Assembly: GCF_050948215.1 (NCBI RefSeq)
Contig: NW_027488944.1
Span: 1-64,000, forward strand
DNA from: Halictus rubicundus
Taxonomy: Eukaryota; Arthropoda; Insecta; Hymenoptera; Halictidae
Direction of reading: 5' to 3'
Length of the DNA: 64,000 nt
Both the position numbers and the translations under genes were made by a program. The stretch's first letter is position 1. Every line of letters begins with the position of its first letter. This document shows positions 31,294 to 43,200 of the stretch, piece after piece. Below the pieces are notes generated by a model. It saw only the letters and a list, made by a program, of their open reading frames with translations. It did no database searches and was not told the DNA's origin.

Positions 31294-33504
31294 ATGGCTA
31301 CAGCCATAGTCAACGCAATGGATCTAGACAAAAACCCTGTCGAGTGCAGAACTTTGCTGGATACCTGTTCAAACGCGAATTTCATCACCGAAAGTTTGGT
31401 CAAAAAATTAAGATTACCAACGCGCGAACAAAGTGTAACGATCGAGGCGCTAAATGAGTTAAACACGGTAACGAATCGGCTTGTCAAGGCGAAGATAGTT
31501 TCGAGACAAAATAACTTCAACCGCACATTGGAATTCTTTGTGATACCACGAATAGCGGGCCAATTGCCCGATTGTCAAATCGATCGCACAAGGGTACAAA
31601 TACCACACAACATAAAATTAGCCGATCCTCACTTCCACAAACCGGCACCAGTCGACATGCTGATCGGTACGGGACCGACACTCTCGTGCTTCAGCATCGG
31701 TCAAATTAATTTATCTACTCGGAATGATTCTGACCTAGTTTTACAAAAATCACAGTTTGGTTGGATCATCGGGGGGAGTGCACCGACCACTTCCCGCAAA
31801 AATTCGCGCACAACCTTGTTTAACAACGCCGAGTTCGATCTAAAGAAATTTTGGGAAGTCGAGGAAGGGCCACAGCATTCTCACCTCACACCGGAGGAGG
31901 AAGCCTGTGAATCCCATTTTAAACGCACTGTTTCACGTACCGCAACAGGGAGATACGTCGTCGCGCTCCCTTTTAACGAGAAAAAAGCAATTCTAGGCGA
32001 AACTTATACGCGCGCATTGAAACGATTTCATTCCCTCGAAAGGCGATTCGTTACCAATCCGGAATTGCAGGCGGAATACGCGAAGGTATTAAACGAATAC
32101 CTAGAGTTAGGACATCTAACTCAAACAGAATCACCTGCAAATTCAGAGGGATTCTACCTACCGCATCACGCCGTCATCAAACCCTCCAGCTCAACCACAA
32201 AGGTTCGAGTTGTATTCGATGGATCGGCAAAATCAAGTTCGGGAGTGTCACTTAATGACGCGCTTTTGACCGGTCCTACAATACAGGACGATATCTTCGG
32301 TCTGTTATTACGCTTCCGAATGCATCCGTTTGTGCTTACCGGCGATATCGAGAAAATGTACCGGCAATTTCTCGTCCGAGAAGAAGACAGACCGTACCAA
32401 AGAATTCTTTGGCGAAACGCGCAAAACGAAATTTCAACCTTTCAACTAAACACAGTCACATTTGGTCTGTCTTCCGCGCCTTATCTAGCCACACGATGTC
32501 TGCAGCAACTTGCAGACGATGAATCGCAAAATTATAAAGCGGCATCCGAAGTCATTAAAAGGGACATCTATGTGGATGATCTCTTGACCGGTGCCGCCAC
32601 ATACCGCGACGTCATCAAATTACGCGATCAAATCATCAGTTTGTTAAACAAAGGGGAACTAAACATCCGTCAGTGGGTCTCGAATGATCCACAATTGTTA
32701 TCCGGTCTTACAGACGACCAGATACACCCAAAATTCTTCGGGGACGCGACCGTCAAAACTTTGGGAGTAGCCTGGGATCCGCGCAACGACACTATTCACT
32801 ACTCAGTCAACATAAATTCGCCAAACTCACCTACGAAACGCGCAATTCTGTCGACTATCGCAAAAATATTCGACCCCTTGGGTCTTCTCGGTCCAGTAAC
32901 CGTCACAGCGAAAATTATCATGCAACGCCTGTGGCAATTAAAGATTGACTGGGACGAATCGCTGCCCATGAATATACAAAACGAGTGGCAAAACTATCGC
33001 AACAATCTCAAATTATTGGAAAAGGTCAAATTCAACAGACATATAACGCAACGCTCCGTAAAGAGCATCGAATTACATGGATTTTGCGATGCTAGTGAAC
33101 GCGCTTACGGAGCTTGTATTTACATTCGCACCATCAACCAGTCCGGAAAAATCAAAACGCAGCTGCTTTGCGCAAAATCTAGAGTCGCGCCGTTAAAAAC
33201 CATCAGTCTAGCTCGTCTTGAGCTCTGCGGAGCGAACCTACTCGCGACATTATATTGCTCAGTGCGGGAATCACTCACGCACACCATATCCAAAACAACG
33301 TTCTGGACCGATTCGACTATCGTTCTGCATTGGTTAGCCAAATCACCTAGCACCTTGAAAACTTTCGTGGCGAATCGCGTCGCGGAAATACAAGGCAAAA
33401 CGCGCATAAAGAATTGGCGACATGTTCGCACTTCCGATAATCCCGCGGATTTATTGTCACGCGGTATCACGGCCAAGGAATTAATCGACAATAGTTTTTG
33501 GTAA
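31294..33504 (+). CDS. pol: Pol: protease, reverse transcriptase and RNase H, unit 2
   Basis: 736 residues with a translation identical to unit 1: protease DTCS at 23-26, RT D351 and YVDD 426-429, and RNase H D599, E643 and D673. It ends at the same TAA (33502-33504). It is in register with gag (31210 TGA) and integrase. The complete identity over 2.2 kb of coding sequence, against two amino acid changes in Gag, fits a recent duplication or gene conversion. If the Gag TGA is not read through, translation would have to start at ATG 31294, 81 bp after it. Confidence 0.93.
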   Translation: MATAIVNAMDLDKNPVECRTLLDTCSNANFITESLVKKLRLPTREQSVTIEALNELNTVTNRLVKAKIVSRQNNFNRTLEFFVIPRIAGQLPDCQIDRTRVQIPHNIKLADPHFHKPAPVDMLIGTGPTLSCFSIGQINLSTRNDSDLVLQKSQFGWIIGGSAPTTSRKNSRTTLFNNAEFDLKKFWEVEEGPQHSHLTPEEEACESHFKRTVSRTATGRYVVALPFNEKKAILGETYTRALKRFHSLERRFVTNPELQAEYAKVLNEYLELGHLTQTESPANSEGFYLPHHAVIKPSSSTTKVRVVFDGSAKSSSGVSLNDALLTGPTIQDDIFGLLLRFRMHPFVLTGDIEKMYRQFLVREEDRPYQRILWRNAQNEISTFQLNTVTFGLSSAPYLATRCLQQLADDESQNYKAASEVIKRDIYVDDLLTGAATYRDVIKLRDQIISLLNKGELNIRQWVSNDPQLLSGLTDDQIHPKFFGDATVKTLGVAWDPRNDTIHYSVNINSPNSPTKRAILSTIAKIFDPLGLLGPVTVTAKIIMQRLWQLKIDWDESLPMNIQNEWQNYRNNLKLLEKVKFNRHITQRSVKSIELHGFCDASERAYGACIYIRTINQSGKIKTQLLCAKSRVAPLKTISLARLELCGANLLATLYCSVRESLTHTISKTTFWTDSTIVLHWLAKSPSTLKTFVANRVAEIQGKTRIKNWRHVRTSDNPADLLSRGITAKELIDNSFW

Positions 33505-35094
33505 TTCGGTCCGGATTGGCTCGGACTCGACGAATCAGTTTGGCCAGAATCGCGCTTTGAATCTCCCAAGGAAATTCCCGAATTACGCAAAGTCACTTGT
33601 TTTGCTTCGTCCGTCATAAACGCCAATGAAATCTTACAGAGATTTTCCTGTATCAAGCGTCTGCGTAGGGTAATCGCCTATTGTCTACGGTTTACAAATA
33701 GAAATCGCTGTATCGGACCGCTTTCGGTAGAGGAAATACACCTCGCAAATGAAAGAATTCTCACGTTAATTCAACAACATTCATTTTCGGAGGAAATACA
33801 CGCACTGAAAACTGGAAGCGAATTACCATCCAAAAGCAAATTGCTTTGTTTGAGTCCCTTTCTCGATGAGAAAGGCATATTACGCGTCGGAGGTCGTCTC
33901 CAAAATTCCAAATTCTCATACCAAACGAAACATCCGATACTCTTGCCGAAAAACAATAGCGTCACTAATCTCATCATTCATAACGCACACATCGAACATC
34001 ATCATTCGGGTCTGACATCCACATTGTACAATGTCAGACAACAATATTGGCCGATCGATGGAAAAAACACAACACGCAAAATATTGCGAAATTGCGTGAA
34101 GTGTTTCCGCGTTAATCCACCTACGACAAGATACACAATGGGTAATTTACCAGCAGACAGAGTCACCGAAACTCGACCATTCACTAACATCGGTGTGGAT
34201 TACTGCGGCCCATTTTTTATTAAGGAACGCAAATTCCGTAATCGCGCTAAAATAAAGGTCTACGTTGCCGTTTTTATTTGTTTCTCCACTAAGGCCATAC
34301 ACCTCGAGGTGGTTAGCGATATGACCACCGAAGCCTTCGTCGCTGCATTAAAACGTTTTATCGCGCGCCGCGGAATATGCAAAAACATATATTCCGACAA
34401 TGGTACCAATTTCGTCGGTGCCAATAATGACTTGACCGAGCTCTCCAGAGTCCTGCGCGAAAAAGAGCACAAAAGAGTTCGTCGATTTCTTGAGGACAAA
34501 GAGATGTCGTGGCACTTCATGCCAGCTTTGTCGCCACATTTCGGCGGGCTCTGGGAGGCTGCGGTCAAGTCATTTAAACATCATCTGAAACGCGTAGTCG
34601 GCGATGAACTTTTCACCTATGAGCAATTCGCAACATTTGTGACGGAAATCGAGGCAATCCTTAATTCCCGCCCGTTGACTCCACTCTCGTCCGATCCCAA
34701 CGATCCACAAGCTCTCACTCCCGGCCATTTTTTGATTGGTTCCGCAATGACAAGCTTACCCGAGGTCAATTTCAACGAGACCTCCAGCAATCGGTTGTCC
34801 AAATGGCAACACATCCAGAAGGTGAAACACGACTTCTGGATCAGGTGGTCCAAAGAATACATAAACCACCTGAATGTACGCGCAAAATGGACCAAAGGAT
34901 CCCACGAGATGAACAAGGGAACCATCGTCATCTTGAAGGACGATCACCTTCCACCATCCCATTGGAGTCTCGGACGCATCGTGGAAGTTCATCCGGGCCA
35001 AGATGACATCATTCGCGCAGTTACCGTCAAGACAGTAAACGGCTTGTGCAAACGTAATGTTAAGAAACTCGCGCCTCTTCCCATCGAGACCTAA
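33505..35094 (+). CDS. pol: Integrase region of Pol, unit 2 (no upstream ATG)
   Basis: Same structure as unit 1: 529 codons open directly after the TAA, with the H2C2 zinc domain, DDE triad (D232, D298, E351 counted from 33505) and a C-terminal DUF5641-like domain. The first in-frame ATG is at 34138, downstream of the zinc domain. The translated region is identical to unit 1. Because both copies have the same break with intact downstream domains, the break is older than the duplication, while the downstream frame has not yet decayed. Confidence 0.88.
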   Translation, partial: FGPDWLGLDESVWPESRFESPKEIPELRKVTCFASSVINANEILQRFSCIKRLRRVIAYCLRFTNRNRCIGPLSVEEIHLANERILTLIQQHSFSEEIHALKTGSELPSKSKLLCLSPFLDEKGILRVGGRLQNSKFSYQTKHPILLPKNNSVTNLIIHNAHIEHHHSGLTSTLYNVRQQYWPIDGKNTTRKILRNCVKCFRVNPPTTRYTMGNLPADRVTETRPFTNIGVDYCGPFFIKERKFRNRAKIKVYVAVFICFSTKAIHLEVVSDMTTEAFVAALKRFIARRGICKNIYSDNGTNFVGANNDLTELSRVLREKEHKRVRRFLEDKEMSWHFMPALSPHFGGLWEAAVKSFKHHLKRVVGDELFTYEQFATFVTEIEAILNSRPLTPLSSDPNDPQALTPGHFLIGSAMTSLPEVNFNETSSNRLSKWQHIQKVKHDFWIRWSKEYINHLNVRAKWTKGSHEMNKGTIVILKDDHLPPSHWSLGRIVEVHPGQDDIIRAVTVKTVNGLCKRNVKKLAPLPIET

Positions 35095-35371
35095 TTCTGT
35101 CACCTTATCGCGTTCTATTCTTCATATAGTTAATTTGCGTAAGTTATATTTTTTGTTACAACCGATATAGTTATATTCGCGTTGACTTCATTATGTTTAT
35201 TTTTTTGTGGGTGTTCTTTTTTTTATATGTATATATCTATATATAGTCCTAGTATATTACGTTTCGATTACTTCGCGCTTATTTTACCGGGCAATTCCGT
35301 TCCTGCCATTATAATTTCAAATCGCGCATACTTTCGCTATTGAATGACAGTGCCATTCAACGGGGGGAGCA
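35095..35371 (+). other. 3' untranslated region and polypurine tract, unit 2
   Basis: 277 bp with the same AT-rich stretch, the same hairpin (35340-35360) and polypurine tract GGGGGGAG (35362-35369), two bases before LTR3. It differs from unit 1 at 35149 (T for C). Confidence 0.85.
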
Positions 35372-36373
35372 TGTTCGATCCCTTGCAGACAAAAGTACCA
35401 TGAATCCTCGCATTTCCGGCCGTAACGCAAGCGAGGATGTTACAGCTGCACGGAGCATGCTCTTTCGCCCAAAAAATACACATGCGTCACAAAAGCCCTT
35501 TTCCGATTTTTGTCCGTCCTTCGACTAATCACGAAGAATGCTAATCCTTGAGTTGCCGCACGCGAGGCGCTTGAGGATTCGAGCTGATGGCATTGGAAAA
35601 GTGGCCATAAGTCAATCCGTGCGACCCTCATACCGTGTACCGTCCGCGAGGTACTTGAGGGTTCCGGATTCGGACACAGCGGGCCTTATGGCCCACTACA
35701 CGCGGCGGACAAGGGGTCGTAAATCCTCTTCCGCACGACGCGAGGCACGCTCGGGTTGCGCTACAACCCCAATAACCGTGTCTCTGGGTTTCGTCAAACG
35801 GACGAAAACCAGAGACAGTAAACGCACATTTTTTCCAGCCCTTGGTCTTCGTCACCGGACCTCGGCCAAGGGGCAATAAATTAGCTGCTAGCCACTTGGC
35901 TAGCACGGCGTACATGGGCCACTTAGGCCTTCGTCGCGCTGCTCCGGGGTCCCATAAATCGCGCATTTTGGGAATTCTCCCTTATTGACTTGAGGTGGGG
36001 ACTTCCTCCTCCACCGGTGAGGGCTGTTTCAGAAGAACCTCCGCCCTCAAGTCAAATCAACGAATGGGGATGATTCTTCCCCCGAAAACGGGCCCATGGC
36101 CAAAAAATCGCGTCACCACCGAGGTGACGAGTAAGCGGGCCTCGGAGCAGAGCGGCAGAATCGGCAAAGTTCGCATCAGAAAAGGTCAGCTTCAGAATCA
36201 GAGTCAGTAATCGCGCTATACCGTACCACCGCTACAATTCATTGTATCCAATTTAACTAGTCACCCAAGGTTAGTTCGGCCGGTGACAGGGCATTTGTCA
36301 AGTTTAAAATAAATTCTATTTGACACAAACGCGCGCATAATTTCTTCGTGAAAACGAACAGCCCAACTTTCCA
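35372..36373 (+). repeat. LTR3 (3' LTR of unit 2)
   Basis: 1002 bp, preceded by the unit 2 polypurine tract and ending ...CTTTCCA directly before CTCTA and TATCC satellite. No PBS follows, which confirms it as the terminal LTR and fixes the LTR 3' boundary for all three copies. Confidence 0.96.
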
Positions 36374-36378
36374 CTCTA
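36374..36378. repeat. Target-site duplication, right copy (CTCTA)
   Basis: The five bases after LTR3 match the five before LTR1 (21697-21701). Confidence 0.75.
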
Positions 36379-36424
36379 TCCTATCCTATCCTCTATCCTA
36401 TCCTATCCTCTATCCTATCCTATA

Positions 36425-36440
36425 ATATAATCTATTATAT
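36425..36440. repeat. AT-rich palindrome embedded in satellite
   Basis: ATATAAT-CT-ATTATAT, perfect 7-bp arms with a 2-nt spacer. It recurs at 19255-19270, 20669-20684, 21132-21147 and 37180-37195, so it is a stable variant monomer of the higher-order repeat. The 21132 and 36425 copies link the interrupted unit to its uninterrupted paralogue. Confidence 0.7.
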
Positions 36441-39400
36441 CCAATCCTCTATCCTATCCTATCCTCTATCCTATCCAATCCTCTATCCCATAATATCCTC
36501 TATTCTATCCTATCCTCTATCCTATCCTATCCTCAATGCAATCCTGAATCCTATCCAATCCTCTATCCTATCCTATCCTCTATCCTATCCTCTATCCTAT
36601 CCAATCCTTTATCCTATCCAATCCCCTATCCCATCCTCTATCCTATCCTATCCTCAATCCTATCCTATCCTCTACCCTATCCTATCCTCTATCCTATCCT
36701 ATCCTCTATCCTATTGTATCCTCTATCCTATTACATCCTCTATCCTATCATAAAGTCTATCATACAATATCCTCTATCGTATCCGATCCTGTATCCTATA
36801 ATATCATATATCATATCCTATCCTCTATCCTATCCTATCCTCTATCCTATAATATCATATATCCTATCCTATTCTCTATCCTATCCTATCCTATATCATA
36901 TCCTATCCTCTATCCTATCCTATCCAATCCTGTCCACTAGCCTATCCTATCCTCTATCCTATCCTATCCTCTATCCTATCCTATCCTCTACCGTAAAATA
37001 TCCTCTATCCTATCCTATCCTCTGTCGTATCCTATTTTCTATCCTATCCTATCCTCTATTCTATCCTATCGTCTATCCTATAATATCCTCTATCCTATCC
37101 TATCCTGAATGCTATCCTGTATCCTATCCAATCCTCTATCCTATCCTATCCTCTATCCTATCCTATCCTCTATCCTATAATATAATCTATTATATCCAAT
37201 CCTCTATCCTATAAAATCCTCTATTCTATAACATCCTCTATCCTATCCAATCCTCTATCCTATCCTCTATCCTATCCTCTATCCTATCCTATCCTCAATG
37301 CAATCCTGTATCCTATACAATCCTCTAACCTATCCTATTCTCTATCCTATTTTATCCTCTATCCTATCCCATCCTCTATCCTATCCTATCCTCTATCCTA
37401 TAATATCCTCTATCCTATCCTATCCTCTGTCGTATCCTATTTTCTATCCTATCCTATCCTCTATTCTATCCTATCGTCTATCCTATAATATCCTCTATCC
37501 TATAATAAAATCTATTCTATCCAATCCTCTATCCTATCCAATCCTCTATCCTATCCTATCCTCTATCCTATCCTATCCTCTATCCTATCCTCTATCCTAT
37601 CCTATCCTCAATCCTATCCTATCCTCTATCCTATCCAATCGTCTATCCTATAATATCCTCTATCCTATCCAATCATGTATCCTATCCAATCCCCTATCCC
37701 ATCCTCTATCCTATCCCATCCTCTATCCTATCCTATCCTCTATCCTATCCTATCCTCTATCCTATCCTATCCTCTATCCTATCCTCTATCCTATCCTATC
37801 CTCAATCCTATCCTATCCTCTATCCTATCCAATCGTCTATCCTATAATATCCTCTATCCTATCCTATCCTGAATGCTGTCCTGTATCCTATCCAATACTC
37901 TATCTTATCCAATCCTCTATCCCATAATATCGTCTATTCTATCATATCCTCTATCCTATCCTATCCTCAATGCAATCCTGTATCCTATTCAATCCTCTAT
38001 CCTATCCTATCCTCTATCCCATTGTATCCTCTATCCTATCCCATCCTCTATCCTATCCTATCCTCTATTATATAATATCCTTTATCCTATCCTATCCTCT
38101 GTTTATCCTATTTTCTATCCTATCCTATCCTCTATTCTATCCTATCGTCTATCCTATAATATCCTCTATCCTATCCTATCCTGAATGCTATCCTGTATCC
38201 TATCCAATCCTCTATCCTATCCTATCCTCTATCCTATCCTATACTCTATCCTATAATATAATCTATTCTATCCAATCCTCTATCCTATCCAATCCTCTAT
38301 TCTATATCATCCTCTATCCTATCCAATCCTGTATCCTACCCAATCCCCTATCCCATCCTCTATCCTATCCCATCCTCTATCCTATCCTATCCTCTATCCT
38401 ACCCAATCCTCTATCCTATCCATTCCTCAATTCTATAATATCCTCTATCCAATCCAATCCTCTATCCTATCCTCTATCCTATCCTATCCTCTATGCTATA
38501 ATATCATATATCGTATCCTATTCTCTATCCTATCCTATCCTGAATGCTATCCTGTATCCTATCCAATCCTCTATCTTATCCAATCCTCTACCCCATAATA
38601 TCCTCTATCCTATCCATTCCTCTATTCTATAATATCCTCTATCCTATCCAATCCTCTATCCTATCCTCTATCCTATCCTATCCTCTATCCTATCCCATCC
38701 TCTATCCTATCCTATCCTCTATCCTATCCTATCCTCTACCCTAAAATATCCTCTATACTATTCAATCCTCTATCCTGTCCTCTATCCTATCTTCTATACT
38801 ATCCTCTATCCTATCCTCTATCCTATCCAATCCTCTATCCTATCCAATCCTCTATCCTATCCTCTATCCTATCCTCTATCCTATCCTATCCTCAATGCAA
38901 TCCTGTATCCTATACAATCCTCTAACCTATCCTATTCTCTATCCTATTTTATCCTCTATCCTATCCCATCCTCTATCCTATCCCATCCTCTATCCTATCC
39001 TATCCTCTATCCTATTCTATCCTCTATCCTATCCTATCCTCTATCCTATCGTATCTTCTACCCTATCCCATCCTCTATCCTATCCTATCCTCTATCCTAT
39101 CCAATCGTCTATCCTATAATATCCTCTATCCTATCCTATCCTGAATGCTATCCTGTATCCTATCCAATCCTCTATCATATCCTATCCTCTATCCTATCCT
39201 ATCCTATCCTATCCTATCCACTAGCCTATCCTATCCTCTGTCCTATCCTATCCTCTATCCTATCCTATCCTCTACCCTAAAATATCCTCTATCCTATCCA
39301 ATCCTCTATCCTGTCTTCTATCCTATCCTCTATACTATCCTCTATCCTATCCTCTATCCTGTCCTCTATCCTATCCTCTATACTATCCTCTATCCTATCC

Positions 39401-40279
39401 TCTATCCTATCATATCCTCTATCCTATCCTATCCTCTATCCTATCCTATCCTCAATCCTATCCTATCCTCTATCCTATCCAATCGTCTATCCTATAATAT
39501 CCTCTATCCTATCCTATCCTGAATGCTATCCTGTATCCTATCCAATACTCTATCTTATCCAATCCTCTATCCTATAATATCCTCTATTCTATCATATCCT
39601 CTATCCTTTCCTATCCTCAATGCAATCCTGTATCCTATCCAATCCTCTATCCTATCCTATCCTCTATCCTATTGTATCCTCTATCCTATCCCATCCTCTA
39701 TCCTATCCTATCCTCTATCCTATAATATCCTCTATCCTATCCTATCCTGAATGCTATCCTGTATCCTATCCAATACTCTATCTTATCCAATCCTCTATCC
39801 CATAATATCTTCTATTCTATCATATCCTCTATCCTCTAATATAATCTATTCTATCCAATCCTCTATCCTATCCAATCCTCTATTCTATAACATCCTCTAT
39901 CCTATCCAATCCTGTTTCCTATCCAATCCCCTATCCCATCCTCTATCCTATCCCATCCTCTATCCTATCCCATCCTCAATCCTATCCAATCCTCTATCCT
40001 ATCCATTCCTCAATTCTATAATATCCTCTATCCAATCCAATCCTCTATCCTATCCTCTATCCTATCCTATCCTCTATGCTATAATATCATATAACGTATC
40101 CTATTCTCTATCCTATCCTATCCTCTATCCTATACTATCCTCTATCCTATAATATCATATATCCTACCCTATCCTCTATCCTATCCTATCCTCTAGCCTA
40201 TCCTATCCTATCCTCTATCCTATACTATCCTCAATCCTATCCTATCCTCTATCCTATCCAATCGTCTATCCTATAATAT

Positions 40280-43200
40280 CCTCTATCCTATCCCATCCTC
40301 TATCCTATCCAATCCTCTATCATATCCTATCCTCTATCCTATCCTATCCTATCCTATCCACTAGCCTATCCTATCCTCTATCCTATCCTATCCTCTATCC
40401 TATCCTATCCTCTACCCTAAACTATCCTCTATCCTATCCAATCCTCTATCCTGTCCTCTATCCTATCCTCTATCCTATCCTCTATCCTATCCAATCCTCT
40501 ATCCTATCCTATCCTCTATCCTATCCTATCCTCTATCCTATCCTATCCTCTATCCTATCCTATCCTCAATCCTATCCTATCCCCTATCCTATCCTCTATC
40601 CTATTCCAATCCTCTATCCTATCCTCTATCCTATTATATCCTCTATTCTATCCAATCCTCTATCCTATCCATCCTCCATCCTATCCTCTATCCTATCCTC
40701 TATCCTATCCTCTATCCTCTAGTATCCTCTATCGTATCCAATGCCTTGTCCTATCCTCTATCGTATCCAATCCTTCATCCTATCCAATCCCCTATCCCAT
40801 CCCCTATCCTATCCTATCCTCAATCCTATCCTATCCTCTACCCTATCCTATCCTCTATCCTCTCCTATCCTCTATCGTATCCAATCCCCTGTCCTATCCC
40901 CTATCCTATCCAATCCTCTATCCTATAATATCCTCTATTCTATCCAATCCTCTATCCTATCCATTCCTCTATTCTATAATATCTTCTATCCTATAAAATC
41001 CTCTATCCTATTATCCATCCCATATTATCCCCTATCCCATCCTGTCCTCTATCCTATCCTATCCTCTATCCTATCATATCCTCTATAATATCGTATCCTC
41101 TATCCTATCCTATCCCCTATCCTATAATATCCTCTATCCTATCCTATCCTCTGTCGTATCCTATTTTCTGTCCTATCCTATCCTCTATTCTATCCTATCG
41201 TCTATCCTATAATATCCTCTATCCTATCCTATCCTGAATGCTATCCTGTATCCTATCCAATCCTCTATCCTATAATATCCTCTATCCTATCCTATCCTGA
41301 ATGCTATCCTGTATCCTATCCAATACTCTATCTTATCCAATCCTCTATCCCATAATATCCTCTATTCTATCATATCCTCTATCCTATCCTATCCTCTATC
41401 CTATCCTATCCTCTATCCTATCCTATCCTCTATCCTATCCTATACTCTATCCTATCCTATCCTCTATCCTATCCTATCCTCTATCCTATCCAATCCTCTA
41501 TCCTATCCATTCCTCAATTCTATAATATCCTCTATCCAATCCAATCCTCTATCCTATCCTCTATCCTATCCTATCCTCTATGCTATAATATCATATAACG
41601 TATCCTATTCTCTATCCTATCCTATCCTCTATCCTATACTATCCTCTATCCTATAATATCATATATCCTACCCTATCCTCTATCCTATCCTATCCTCTAG
41701 CCTATCCTATCCTATCCTCTATCCTATACTATCCTCAATCCTATCCTATCCTCTATCCTATCCAATCGTCTATCCTATAATATCCTCTATCCTATCCCAT
41801 CCTCTATCCTATCCAATCCTCTATCATATCCTATCCTCTATCCTATCCTATCCTATCCTATCCACTAGCCTATCCTATCCTCTATCCTATCCTATCCTCT
41901 ATCCTATCCTATCCTCTACCCTAAACTATCCTCTATCCTATCCAATCCTCTATCCTGTCCTCTATCCTATCCTCTATCCTATCCTCTATCCTATCCAATC
42001 CTCTATCCTATCCTATCCTCTATCCTATCCTATCCTCTATCCTATCCTATCCTCTATCCTATCCTATCCTCAATCCTATCCTATCCCCTATCCTATCCTC
42101 TATCCTATTCCAATCCTCTATCCTATCCTCTATCCTATTATATCCTCTATTCTATCCAATCCTCTATCCTATCCATCCTCCATCCTATCCTCTATCCTAT
42201 CCTCTATCCTATCCTCTATCCTCTCCTATCCTCTATCGTATCCAATGCCTTGTCCTATCCTCTATCGTATCCAATCCTTCATCCTATCCAATCCCCTATC
42301 CCATCCCCTATCCTATCCTATCCTCAATCCTATCCTATCCTCTACCCTATCCGATCCTCTATCCTCTCCTATCCTCTATCGTATCCAATCCCCTGTCCTA
42401 TCCCCTATCCTATCCAATCCTCTATCCTATAATATCCTCTATTCTATCCAATCCTCTATCCTATCCATTCCTCTATTCTATAATATCTTCTATCCTATAA
42501 AATCCTCTATCCTATTATCCATCCCATATTATCCACTATCCCATCCTGTCCTCTATCCTATCCTAACCTCTATCCTATCATATCCTCTATAATATCGTAT
42601 CCTCTATCCTATCCTATCCCCTATCCTATAATATCCTCTATCCTATCCTATCCTCTGTCGTATCCTATTTTCTGTCCTATCCTATCCTCTATTCTATCCT
42701 ATCGTCTATCCTATAATATCCTCTATCCTATCCTATCCTGAATGCTATCCTGTATCCTATCCAATCCTCTATCCTATAATATCCTCTATCCTATCCTATC
42801 CTGAATGCTATCCTGTATCCTATCCAATACTCTATCTTATCCAATCCTCTATCCCATAATATCCTCTATTCTATCATATCCTCTATCCTATCCTATCCTC
42901 TATCCTATCCTATCCTCTATCCTATCCTATCCTCTATCCTATCCTATACTCTATCCTATCCTATCCTCTATCCTATCCTATCCTCTATCCTATCCAATCC
43001 TCTATCCTATCCTATCCTCTATCCTATCCTATCCTCTACCCTATCCTATCCTCTATCCTATCGTATCCTCTATCCTATTGTATCCTCTATCCTATCCCAT
43101 CCTCTATCCTATCGTAATGTCTATCATACAATATCCTCTATCCTATCCATCCTCCATCCTATCCTCTATCCTATCCTCTATCCTATCCTCTATCCTCTCC

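Larger units (their letters stand above)
21702..36373 (+). mobile_element. Tandem pair of BEL/Pao LTR retrotransposons sharing the middle LTR
   Basis: The structure is LTR (21702-22703), internal (22704-28536), LTR (28537-29538), internal (29539-35371), LTR (35372-36373). LTRs are 1002 bp with TG...CA ends, internal regions are 5833 bp, and the period is exactly 6835 bp. Each internal region has a PBS, gag, protease-RT-RNase H, integrase and a polypurine tract, in BEL/Pao domain order (integrase after RNase H, no chromodomain). No env-like frame lies between integrase and the 3' LTR. One CTCTA duplication flanks the whole pair, and no satellite lies between the units. This fits one insertion that became two by LTR-LTR unequal recombination better than two separate insertions. 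I noticed three substitutions between the internal regions (23488/30323, 23886/30721, 28314/35149). Confidence 0.95.

Noticed and set aside
21702..36373. Two independent insertions of the same element
   Set aside because: There is no satellite or duplication between units, the middle LTR serves both, and only one pair of target-site duplications is seen.
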